A stretch of DNA of 16,909 bases. It comes from SKVR01 sp041642035. GTDB lineage: Bacteria; Bacteroidota; Bacteroidia; Bacteroidales; UBA7960. The stretch covers positions 1 to 16,909 of the forward strand of contig JBEPXC010000062.1 of NCBI GenBank assembly GCA_041642035.1, in the 5' to 3' direction. The position numbers and the translations under genes are program-made. The notes beneath the pieces were generated by a model. The model was given only the letters and a program-made list of their open reading frames with translations. It was not told the DNA's origin and ran no database searches. Of the stretch, positions 5,465-13,403 are shown one piece after another (position 1 is the first letter of the stretch; every line of letters begins with the position of its first letter).

Positions 5465-6370
5465 ATGTCAGCACCAAGCATTAAGGAAACCATTGTATAC
5501 AAGAAAGAGCTATTATTAAAATCAACTACTGACAACCAACTTGAAGAGCGTGAATATCTTTTTTCACACATTCTTTTCAATGAGAACGGAAAAGTAGCCG
5601 CTGAGCGCCATTATGATCCTGAGGGAAAGATTATACAGGAATACGCTTTTTTATATGACCAGAATGGATTCCTTAAAGAGGAGATTCTCAGAGAAGATGA
5701 TGGCTTTATCGCGGAGCATAAGACCTATGAACCCGACGACAAGAATAATATCCATAAAGAGTTCCGCCATTATACGGATGGATCTTTTGATACCGTTACG
5801 TATCAGTATAATGATCAGGGACTGCTGAGGCAGAAAGAGACCATTGATCCTGATGGCGATTTGGAGAGTGTTGAGAAGTTTGAATATAATCAATCGCAGC
5901 TAGCGCACTATGAGCTTTTTGATGGCGAGGGTGAGCTCATGAGTGAAAAGAAAATTACCTATGATGAAAAGGGTAACGCCCTGGAAGTATATGAATTTGA
6001 TGGTTCAGAAGGTCAATCTGTACGTAAGACCATTGAATATAATCCCTCAGGAATAAAAAAAGAAACCTTAACCTATGATCATGCCGGCAAGCTTGTTGAG
6101 AAAGTTGAAATGAAAGAAAATAGTGAGGGACTTCTGGAGCAGGTTATTGAAGAAACCTTAACTAAAAAAAATACGGTAGATTTTCAATACGATGATCATG
6201 GTAATATTGTATTCCAGGAAGAATATGATCGAAATGGGGAGTTGGTAAGCCGTGTCAAAAGGACTTTTGATGATAAAAAACAACTGTTGAATTCAGATGT
6301 TTTTATTCATGGTGGGGGCAGAGGCCTCTCGCGCAATTATACCCTGCGCCAGGAGTATATTTATTATTGA
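5465..6370 (+). CDS. Cytoplasmic YD-like (RHS-type) repeat protein of unknown function
   Basis: The 301-residue protein starts MSAPSIKETI; the frame is open further upstream, but a promoter box lies there, so the ATG at 5465 is preferred. There is no signal peptide or membrane helix. The body is a string of degenerate repeats of about 22-26 residues around Y-D/N-x-x-G: YDPEG 50-54, YDQNG 64-68, YNDQG 115-119, YDEKG 166-170, YNPSG 192-196, YDHAG 204-208, YDDHG 242-246 and YDRNG 254-258. Each is followed by a beta-prone stretch rich in Glu and Lys. Such YD-like motifs form beta-sheet scaffolds in RHS and YwqK/MORN-like proteins, but there is no toxin domain, RHS core signature (PxxxxDPxG) or secretion signal here. 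It is strongly acidic and probably a structural or binding protein. Function is unknown. Confidence 0.75.
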   Translation: MSAPSIKETIVYKKELLLKSTTDNQLEEREYLFSHILFNENGKVAAERHYDPEGKIIQEYAFLYDQNGFLKEEILREDDGFIAEHKTYEPDDKNNIHKEFRHYTDGSFDTVTYQYNDQGLLRQKETIDPDGDLESVEKFEYNQSQLAHYELFDGEGELMSEKKITYDEKGNALEVYEFDGSEGQSVRKTIEYNPSGIKKETLTYDHAGKLVEKVEMKENSEGLLEQVIEETLTKKNTVDFQYDDHGNIVFQEEYDRNGELVSRVKRTFDDKKQLLNSDVFIHGGGRGLSRNYTLRQEYIYY

Positions 6371-6444
6371 TCTGCTGCAGCCAGCGAATTATGCATTTAA
6401 GGAATGGCTTTTTGAAAAATTAATTTGCCTGGACATAAAAGAAA

Positions 6445-7041
6445 ATGATAATGACGGAGTTTATGGATACCATGTGGTGGTCGTGGGTAGTGCTGCCATT
6501 GTTGATATTTCTTTCACGCATTCTTGATCAAAGTATTGGTACCCTTCGGGTGATATTTGTCTCCAAAGGGCTGAAGAATATTGCTCCTTTTTTTGGTTTC
6601 TTTGAGGTAATCATTTGGTTGCTGGCTGTTGCCCAGGTAATGAAACATCTCAACAATCCCATGTCGTATATTGCCTATGGTGCTGGTTTTGCCATGGGAA
6701 ACTATATTGGTATTCTTATTGAAGAGAAATTATCACTGGGTACGGTGCTGGTAAGGGTGATCCCGAGGAAAGATACTTCAGCCCTTATCGATGAGCTTCG
6801 TGCCAGGAATTTTGGCGTTACTCAAATAGATGCAGAGGGAGTGATGGGCAGTAAGGTGAAGATTCTATTCACCATCATTAAGCGCAAGCATGTACCCAAA
6901 GTTATTTCTATCATTAACAAATGCAACCCCAATGCTTTTTATACTATAGAAGATATCAAAGCTGTAAAAGAAGGTTATTTTGGCATACCCGTGCAGCCAA
7001 AAGGTATTGGCATACGCGAAGGAATTTTTAAAAGAAAGTAA
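6445..7041 (+). CDS. DUF5698/DUF2179 membrane protein (UPF0316 family)
   Basis: The 198-residue protein has two parts. An N-terminal membrane domain (about residues 12-85) has three hydrophobic helices and the family phrases SRILDQSIGTLRVIFVSKG and YAAG-like AYGAGFAMGNYIGILIEEKL. A C-terminal soluble DUF2179 domain (about 95-185) has VLVRVIP, ARNFGVTQIDAEGVMGSKV and FYTIEDIKAV. The layout and length match UPF0316/YebE-type proteins, whose DUF2179 domain resembles the soluble part of YitT-family proteins and is thought to bind a ligand; no transported substrate is known. Translation can start at 6445 or at the ATG at 6451; neither has a strong Shine-Dalgarno. It stands 74 bases after the YD-repeat gene and may be co-transcribed with it. 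Confidence 0.87.
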   Translation: MIMTEFMDTMWWSWVVLPLLIFLSRILDQSIGTLRVIFVSKGLKNIAPFFGFFEVIIWLLAVAQVMKHLNNPMSYIAYGAGFAMGNYIGILIEEKLSLGTVLVRVIPRKDTSALIDELRARNFGVTQIDAEGVMGSKVKILFTIIKRKHVPKVISIINKCNPNAFYTIEDIKAVKEGYFGIPVQPKGIGIREGIFKRK

Positions 7042-7552
7042 TCTCTTTTCTGCTGAATCATCTCTCCTTTATAACAAGGCTGAAAGCTGGAAGGACGAGA
7101 TTCGAAGACTTTCCCTTTCTGAAAAAAATTGGGACACGCTGTCCGGAGGACAAAGTCATCCTGTTGTTCAGGATGGAAACCTCTGGAGTGAGAGTTCTCA
7201 TGTAACAATTTGCAGTGTGTTATTTTTTCATGGGGCTATGCCACAAGGGACTAAAAATTAAGTGTGAAAAAAACAAAATATTACATCTGATGGTTTTGTT
7301 TATAATATATTATTAGTAACTTTAAGCGTTGAATAGCAGGGTTTAATCGTGGAATATCATTAATTTCCTACTCAGATATTCCTCTTCTTTCCTGGTCTAC
7401 ATTGTATTGATTTCTTATCCGATTTACCTACGCTTTTTAAATCGTGTGGGTGTGGATACATCATCAATTTTATGGGGTTTTTATTCTTCTTTTTTTTTGT
7501 TGTGCAGTTCTTTTTAAAAGAGAGTTAGTGTGTTTCAGGTAAAAGCACATGT
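7042..7552. other. Long intergenic stretch with a hairpin cluster
   Basis: No convincing gene is present. Within 7132-7200 lie several perfect short inverted repeats: GGACA-CGC-TGTCC (7132-7144), TGTCC-GGA-GGACA (7140-7152, sharing the TGTCC arm with the first), CATCCTG-TTGTT-CAGGATG (7157-7175) and TGAGA-GT-TCTCA (7189-7200). None is followed by a T-run, so they are not classical terminators. From 7262 on the sequence turns AT-rich and T-rich and probably serves as promoter and leader of the large secreted-protein gene. A weak inverted repeat CGATTT...AAATCG lies near 7420-7445. Confidence 0.5.
7295..7324 (+). promoter_or_regulatory. Possible distant promoter of the large secreted-protein gene
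   Basis: TTTG at 7295-7298 is separated by 18 bases from TAACTTTA at 7317-7324, which deviates from TAnnTTTG only in the last base. Spacing fits the Bacteroidota -33/-7 architecture. It would give an unusually long leader of about 220 bases. The match is imperfect in an AT-rich stretch, so it is tentative. Confidence 0.3.
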
Positions 7553-10500
7553 ATGGAAAGGGTCAAACATAGACATGAATTTTTTCCGTATTCGCAGGCC
7601 CGGCGAATACGGATACTCTTATACATGCTTTTAGCTGTCTTTTTTCTGTTGTTTGTGCATCAAGCGAAACCACAGAATAAAAATACCATCGCCTCTGTAC
7701 GTGATGGAATGTGGTCGGATGGGACTACCTGGGATTTAACCATCCCGGGTTCTGCAAACCAGGTTTATATTTTGGAGGGTCATACAGTTACGCTCAATAC
7801 CAATGCAGATGTTGGCTCCATTACGATTATGCCGGGTGCCACGCTAATGGTTGCAGGCGACTACAGGCTTACCATTGCTCCTGGCGGTGCGTTTGTTAAT
7901 CAGGGGACTTTTTATGCCGACACCGGTGCAGTGGTGATGAATACGGCGTCTTCAACAAAGGGTAGTATCCTTACGGAGTTTTATAATATGGAAGTAGTGG
8001 GCATTGATGTTGTGTTGGATAATGCAACCACAATGATCAATGGGGTTTTTGAATTAAAATCAGGAAGTGTCAGTGAGGCTCCTGTATTTCGTGAAAATTC
8101 TACCCTGAGGTATTCACAGGGAGCTAATCAAACGCGAGGCGTTGAATGGAACCACCCATATCATGTGCAGGTATCGGGGAATACAAAACTTGACCTTAAT
8201 GGAAGTGATTTTGGAGCTGATTTAACTATACAAGGCAACCTTAGCATTGATGCCGGCTCATCAGTGTATATGGGAATAAGGAATCATTATTACTTGATTG
8301 TAAGGAGAGATGTGTTTATCAACGGTGACCTTTTATTAACTGATGGTGATATGCAGTTGGGTGGCAATTGGCAAAAGGCTACTTCACCAACAGGTATTTT
8401 CGAACCCAACCATCGTAAGGTAATTTTCAATGGAATATTACCTCAACGGTACAGTGGTCATACCGTGTTTAACGATGTTCTTCTTGGCAGTGGTTCAAGG
8501 TTAATTCTCGAGGATAATATTACCATTAATGGTTATGGATCCGAAACGACAGCAACCATGGAAATAGAAGCCGATGCTGTTTTGGATGCAGGAATACAAG
8601 TGGTTGACGGAGATGGAACTTTTATCCTTAACAATGATGCAACGCTTATGATTGGTCATCCGGAAGGAATTGAGACCATGGCTTCAACCGGAAACATTCA
8701 GACCGCCCAACGGATATTTGGAGAGGCAGCCATTTATCATTTCACCGGTAGCGGAAATCAGAAATCCGGCAATGCGGTTCCTGCTGAATCATCACCTAAA
8801 GTCATCATTATTGAGCTGGAAAATAATGAAGATGAATTCACTTTCAGCACATCGGCGGGCATTGAAATAGACATAGGGGGGAGATTGGAAATCAGATCGG
8901 GCACTTTATTAGAGGCTGCAGATTTCTCTGATGGGCGACATGTGGAAGGGGCAGGAGATCTTGTGATGACAGGAGGGAATTATCTTTTCAAAAGAATAGT
9001 TTCGGAAGGATCTGATATTTATTGTCCCCGGTTAAAAGGCATATACAGCAATGGGCAGGGTAGTAATATGGAAGGAAAAATAGTACTGGCTGGAACTTCC
9101 GGATATCAACATCTTAATGCAGGAAAGCTTTATAACGATATTCTGTTTACCGGCAGTGGCATAAAGACAATACCCAACAGAACATCGGATGTAAAAGGAA
9201 CTGTTACCATAGAAATAGAGGCGGTTGTGGATGCCAGTAATCATGAATTTGGGAACGAATTTACCAATCTTACCATGACAGGGGGCAGATTCATTACTAG
9301 CAGAGCCGAACCATCACCGGAAATGGAGGGAGAATATCTGCTTAGCGGAGGAACCATTGAATTTGCCAATGATAATATTACCAACCAAACTATAAGAGGA
9401 GGCCTGGGTATCGTTTATTATAACATCGATGTAACAGGAAGGAATGTGAGTAATTCTTCAGGAAGGATTCAGATTGCACCGGGAGGCATATTTACCATTA
9501 AAGAAGATGGTTTATTTCGTATTGCCTCTACCATGTTTATTTCGGGTGAGGGATCCTTTGTAATGGAAAAACACAGCACATTTTTGTATGGAAGCCCTGA
9601 TGGTATAAACCTGGAAGGAATTACTTCATCTGACGGTAACATAAGAGTTGAAGGAGACAGAGTTTTTCCATCCCTGGCAACTTATGGCTTTACGGGCGGC
9701 ATGAATCAGATAAGCGGGAATGCTCTTCCACCATCTGTACATGGACTCATCGTGAATAAAACAGATAGCCATACAGTTACCCTATCTAATGATCTTATCA
9801 TCAATGGAGAACTTGTGCTGATAAACGGAATACTAATCACTGAAGATAAAGATTTGTATTTGTCTAACCATGCAGCAGGAGCTATAATAGCTGATGAAGA
9901 AAATGATTTGTTCAGTAAAAGTTATATCATTGGAACCTTGAAGCGGCAGATTGCTACTACAGGCGAGGATTATCATTTTCCTGTTGGATACATTAAAGGG
10001 GCTAAACCAGCAACAGTTAACTTTAGTGACGGGCAATTGCCAGGTACAGAGATCAAAACCCTAACTGCAATGTTTGATACGATGCCTGAAAAGTATTACG
10101 GCAATCTTCCTCAACTCTTCGATGGTGTAATTGTCAATACGCTTTCTCAGGAGGGGTGCTGGCGCATTGAAGCGGAAAATATTTCCTCTTCGGTATTTAC
10201 TCTTACCCTTTTTGCCCATCAGGAAGGAAATATTCAACAACCTGAAGGAATCAGAATCCTGAAGCGAAATCAGGGTGAAACGGAATGGTTTATGGCTGGA
10301 GATTCACCTACACATCAGGTTGTCGGGTCTTCCTATGGCTTTACACAGTACAATGTTGCAGGATTCTCCGAATTTGCCCTGGGAGGTAATTTCGACTACA
10401 ACCCCTTGCCGCTAGAATGGCTTTCTTTTGAGGCCTTATCGGTTAACAGCCAGGTGGAGCTTTCCTGGCAGACAGCAAGTGAAACCAATAATGATTATTT

Positions 10501-10939
10501 TAGTGTTTTACGCTCTGCAACCGGATTGGATTATCAGGAACTCGGATACATATCAGGAACAGGAAATAGTATTCGTTGCCAGAGTTATTCCTTTACAGAT
10601 GAAAAACCCTTAACTGGTATTAATTATTATCGTATCTGCCAGACAGATTATGATGGGATGAAATCATACAGCAAAACTGTTGCCGTTGAGGTTGAATGTC
10701 TGTTTAACATAGAAGTATTCTGTCATAACCATAAGCTGCATTTCCAACTACCTGAGCAAAATGGTTCATGGATGTACCGGATATACAGCATCAGCGGTGT
10801 ATTGCTAATTTCCGGGACGTTTTCAGTCCCCAGAGACCAGCATCTGGTGCTGGATGCAGTCAGGTGGCGCAATCAGCTTCTGGTTATCTCTCTTACGAGT
10901 GGCAAGGAAAGTTTTAAAAAGAAAGTTTTTATTAAATAA
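7553..10939 (+). CDS. Large secreted beta-repeat surface protein with T9SS-type C-terminus
   Basis: The 1128-residue protein begins with a basic stretch and one hydrophobic segment (about residues 18-37), an N-terminal export signal. The mature N-terminus has the phrase RDGMWSDGTTWD...PGSANQVYILEGHTVTL, common at the start of Bacteroidota cell-surface proteins. About residues 60-820 are Gly/Thr/Asn-rich beta-strand repeats that suggest a parallel beta-helix. A longer duplicated unit appears near residues 360-420 and 673-735. About residues 948-1035 form a fibronectin-like module with LPLEWLSFEAL, LSWQTASETNNDYFSVLRS and GINYYRICQTDYDG. The last ~90 residues (YRIYSISGVLLISG to the final KKKVFIK) resemble a type A T9SS sorting domain that directs export across the outer membrane and anchoring. 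Adhesin or matrix role is inferred. Start: ATG at 7553; the ATG at 7549 is out of frame. Confidence 0.82.
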   Translation: MERVKHRHEFFPYSQARRIRILLYMLLAVFFLLFVHQAKPQNKNTIASVRDGMWSDGTTWDLTIPGSANQVYILEGHTVTLNTNADVGSITIMPGATLMVAGDYRLTIAPGGAFVNQGTFYADTGAVVMNTASSTKGSILTEFYNMEVVGIDVVLDNATTMINGVFELKSGSVSEAPVFRENSTLRYSQGANQTRGVEWNHPYHVQVSGNTKLDLNGSDFGADLTIQGNLSIDAGSSVYMGIRNHYYLIVRRDVFINGDLLLTDGDMQLGGNWQKATSPTGIFEPNHRKVIFNGILPQRYSGHTVFNDVLLGSGSRLILEDNITINGYGSETTATMEIEADAVLDAGIQVVDGDGTFILNNDATLMIGHPEGIETMASTGNIQTAQRIFGEAAIYHFTGSGNQKSGNAVPAESSPKVIIIELENNEDEFTFSTSAGIEIDIGGRLEIRSGTLLEAADFSDGRHVEGAGDLVMTGGNYLFKRIVSEGSDIYCPRLKGIYSNGQGSNMEGKIVLAGTSGYQHLNAGKLYNDILFTGSGIKTIPNRTSDVKGTVTIEIEAVVDASNHEFGNEFTNLTMTGGRFITSRAEPSPEMEGEYLLSGGTIEFANDNITNQTIRGGLGIVYYNIDVTGRNVSNSSGRIQIAPGGIFTIKEDGLFRIASTMFISGEGSFVMEKHSTFLYGSPDGINLEGITSSDGNIRVEGDRVFPSLATYGFTGGMNQISGNALPPSVHGLIVNKTDSHTVTLSNDLIINGELVLINGILITEDKDLYLSNHAAGAIIADEENDLFSKSYIIGTLKRQIATTGEDYHFPVGYIKGAKPATVNFSDGQLPGTEIKTLTAMFDTMPEKYYGNLPQLFDGVIVNTLSQEGCWRIEAENISSSVFTLTLFAHQEGNIQQPEGIRILKRNQGETEWFMAGDSPTHQVVGSSYGFTQYNVAGFSEFALGGNFDYNPLPLEWLSFEALSVNSQVELSWQTASETNNDYFSVLRSATGLDYQELGYISGTGNSIRCQSYSFTDEKPLTGINYYRICQTDYDGMKSYSKTVAVEVECLFNIEVFCHNHKLHFQLPEQNGSWMYRIYSISGVLLISGTFSVPRDQHLVLDAVRWRNQLLVISLTSGKESFKKKVFIK
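8632..9755 (+). repeat. Internal duplicated segment of the surface-protein gene
   Basis: Two protein segments share an order of motifs. Near residues 360-420: ATLMIGHPEGIE, GNIQTAQRIFG, YHFTGSGNQKSGNAVP. Near residues 673-735: STFLYGSPDGIN, GNIRVEGDRVFP, YGFTGGMNQISGNALP. At 8095-8130 a shorter related copy (LRYSQGANQTRG) is seen. The nucleotide sequences have diverged, so this is old domain duplication rather than a recent DNA repeat. Confidence 0.65.
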
Positions 10940-10997
10940 CAACCCTCAGTATGCAGGAGGTTCTCTTTTAGGTGCTGAAAGAAGGTTTACGATCTGG

Positions 10998-12482
10998 TTA
11001 TTTGTTGAATTCTTTTTCCACGATTTTTGCAGAAGCCAGGCAAAGAGGAATTCCACCCCCCGGGTGCACGCTACCGCCGGTAAAGAAGAGGTTTTTTAAT
11101 TTTGACCTGAAGTTGGGGTGTCTCATGAAGGCCGCAAAAGGATTGTTGGAGCTGTTGCCATAAAGAGACCCCCCTATCGAACCTGTTTCCTTCTCAATAC
11201 TTCTGGGGTCAGCGGAATGCTCGAATACGATATGTTTTTCGATATCGGTTTTCAACACATGGTTTATTCTTGCAATGATGTTTCTTCTTGCCGTTTGAAT
11301 TATACTATCCCAGTCTTGGCCCGTATTCTCGGGAGCGTTTATCATCACGTACCAGTTTTCCATTCCTTCAGGGGCATCTGTTTTTACAGCTTTAGAGCTG
11401 ATAAATACATACACCGTGGGATCGTTTGAAAGTGTTTTGGTTTGGAAGAGGTGATCAAATTCCTGTTTGTAGTTATTGGCAAAGAGAACATTATGAATAT
11501 CCAATTCGGGAAAGGGGTGGTCAATCCCCCAATAAAAGATTATTGCCGAGGAGGAGCGTTGGCTTTTAGCGGTTGTGGCAGGGATTTTTTGTTTGGGTAA
11601 AAGGTTTTTGTATAAATTCCAGATATCTACATTGCTCACTATGGTGTCAAGGGGTATAATTTCATTGTTAATCCTTATGGCCGTGGCCTTCTTGTTTACT
11701 ATATCAATTTCATTGACTTGCTGGTTGAAGTGGAATTCTACACCCAGTCTTACAGCCAGATCATACAAGGCATCTATAATACTGTACATCCCATTATCGG
11801 GGAAAAATGCTCCGATGTTATGTTCCAGATGAGCAATGATATTCATCGTTGCGGGAGTGTGATAAGGGTTAGAGCCGTTGTAGGTGGCATAACGATCAAA
11901 AAGTTGAACCACCCTTGGATGGGAAAACCATCTTTTGTTTCGCACATGCATGGATGTAAAGGCGTCCAGCTCATTTACATAAAGCATGGAATTACGAAAA
12001 GATTTGGAGAAGTAGTTCTTCCACTTATGGAGTGAGTTAAAGAGGAATACATCGGCAGTAATATCGTAGAGCCGTTTGCTCTTTTCGAGGAAAGATTTAA
12101 TAGTTCTGATATTGACTCCTGTGGCCTCTTCCACTTCCAGAGCAAACCTATCGGTATCCTGCCAGGCAGTAATGATGGTTTCATCATCCCAAAAATACTT
12201 TCCCGAGGAATTCAGTTTTTTGTAATTGAAATGATCGCGAGGGTTTTCGCCGGCAATTTCAAAAAGTTCATCCACCAACTGGGGCAGGGTGAAAAGTGAA
12301 GGTCCGGTATCGAATCGAAAACCATTTTGCTGTAGCTGAGAAATCTTGCCCCCTGGATGAGATGACTGTTCGTAAACCCTTACCCTGTGTCCTTTGGCTG
12401 CCAGGCGGATTGCCGAGGCTAAACCGGCAATACCTGCTCCAATTACCGCAATATGCTGTTTGTTTTTTGTACTGGCACTCAA
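10998..12482 (-). CDS. crtD: Carotenoid desaturase of the CrtI family, probably CrtD
   Basis: The 494-residue flavoprotein has an N-terminal dinucleotide-binding motif IAVIGAGIAGLAS (G15, G17, G20), then GGKISQ and FDTGPSLFTLP. Typical CrtI-superfamily middle motifs follow (FDRYATYNGSNPYHTPATM, LEHNIGAFFPDNGMYSI), and the C-terminal FAD motif FFTGGSVHPGGGIPLCL. These middle motifs fit the Bacteroidota 1-hydroxycarotenoid 3,4-desaturase (CrtD) better than the first-step phytoene desaturase, and a second, different CrtI lies in the same cluster. The cruF hydratase gene nearby would make the 1-hydroxy substrate. It is the last gene of the minus-strand group, 87 bases after crtB; a weak TATCTTTA (12525-12518) could be its own promoter. 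It is convergent with the surface-protein gene. Family firm; CrtD rather than CrtI is inference. Confidence 0.8.
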   Translation of the reverse strand: MSASTKNKQHIAVIGAGIAGLASAIRLAAKGHRVRVYEQSSHPGGKISQLQQNGFRFDTGPSLFTLPQLVDELFEIAGENPRDHFNYKKLNSSGKYFWDDETIITAWQDTDRFALEVEEATGVNIRTIKSFLEKSKRLYDITADVFLFNSLHKWKNYFSKSFRNSMLYVNELDAFTSMHVRNKRWFSHPRVVQLFDRYATYNGSNPYHTPATMNIIAHLEHNIGAFFPDNGMYSIIDALYDLAVRLGVEFHFNQQVNEIDIVNKKATAIRINNEIIPLDTIVSNVDIWNLYKNLLPKQKIPATTAKSQRSSSAIIFYWGIDHPFPELDIHNVLFANNYKQEFDHLFQTKTLSNDPTVYVFISSKAVKTDAPEGMENWYVMINAPENTGQDWDSIIQTARRNIIARINHVLKTDIEKHIVFEHSADPRSIEKETGSIGGSLYGNSSNNPFAAFMRHPNFRSKLKNLFFTGGSVHPGGGIPLCLASAKIVEKEFNK

Positions 12483-12569
12483 TTTCCTAAGAATTAATTT
12501 AGCTGTGAACTGATGAGTAAAGATAAAAGAACTTGATTAATACTATAAGAGCCTTCGATGAGATCATTT

Positions 12570-13403
12570 TTAAACCACCCCAAGGGAGTTTTGCAGATAG
12601 CATTTGCCTAGAAGAATAGCTTTACGGCCATTGTGGATACGGAATCTCTTCTCGAGTAAATCATCGGGTTTAGCCCTGACAATCTTACCAAGCAGTTTAA
12701 GGTAGTATTTGTATGCCAGATATACCCCCAGTCGGATGTCCTTGCGCAATTCTCTAATCCCAACATAGGCCTCATCAAAGTCTCGCCTTATTTCTTCTTC
12801 AATATCCCTTTTCATCTGTTCATTGAAATTATCGAAATTCACCTCTGGGAAATATACTCTTCCTCTCTCGTAATAATCGGAAAGCATATCTCTGAGAAAA
12901 TTTACCTTCTGAAAAGCTTCCCCAAGTTTGCGCGCAGGATGTATGAGTTTACGGTATGCCTGATCATCATCATAATAAAAAACCCGCAAACACATTAATC
13001 CGATAACTTCTGCTGAGCCATAAATATATCGGTGATACTCCTCTCTGGTAAATCGGGTCTTGTAAAGATCAAGTTCCATGCTGTATAGAAAAGCTTCAAT
13101 ATGTTCCGGCTCTATCTGGTATTTATTTACCACCCATTGAAAGCTATGTAGGATAGGATTGGTGCTGAAGCCTTTTTCAATGGCATGATATGTGTCACTT
13201 TTAAAGCTCTGTAGCAAAGATTTTTGATCCTGATCATGAAAGGTGTCGACGATCTCATCCGCAAATCTAACAAAGCCATAAATGGCATAAATAGCTGGTC
13301 TGAGCTCCTGGTCAAGCATCCAAACGCCCATGCTGAATGAGGTAGAATAATTCTGTGTGGTAATTTTGCTTATGTTTAAAGCATTAGCTGTATATAAGTC
13401 CAT
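12570..13403 (-). CDS. crtB: Phytoene synthase
   Basis: The 277-residue enzyme condenses two geranylgeranyl diphosphates head-to-head to phytoene, the first committed carotenoid step. The first Asp-rich motif DEIVD (residues 49-53, within YGFVRFADEIVD) and the second, N168-x2-R171-D172-x3-D176 followed by YYERGRVYFP, are both intact. YIYGSAEVIGLMCL at about 127-140 is also typical. Squalene synthase relatives are less likely because the RGR(I/V)Y(F/L)P ending and the crt neighbours point to CrtB. Its ATG lies inside the end of crtI, overlapping by 20 bases, so translation is probably coupled. Length is slightly below the usual ~280-310 but complete. The GGPP synthase that feeds it is not in this window. 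Confidence 0.95.
   Translation of the reverse strand: MDLYTANALNISKITTQNYSTSFSMGVWMLDQELRPAIYAIYGFVRFADEIVDTFHDQDQKSLLQSFKSDTYHAIEKGFSTNPILHSFQWVVNKYQIEPEHIEAFLYSMELDLYKTRFTREEYHRYIYGSAEVIGLMCLRVFYYDDDQAYRKLIHPARKLGEAFQKVNFLRDMLSDYYERGRVYFPEVNFDNFNEQMKRDIEEEIRRDFDEAYVGIRELRKDIRLGVYLAYKYYLKLLGKIVRAKPDDLLEKRFRIHNGRKAILLGKCYLQNSLGVV

Noticed and set aside
6980..7261. 93-codon frame running over the end of the DUF2179 gene into the intergenic region
   Set aside because: It starts inside another gene, lacks a start signal, and its unique part spans the hairpin cluster; no recognisable motif.
12518..12525. TATCTTTA on the minus strand as a promoter of crtD
   Set aside because: It differs from the -7 consensus in the last base and has no -33 element at the right distance; crtD is more simply read as part of the crtI-crtB transcript, so it is mentioned only in the crtD entry.
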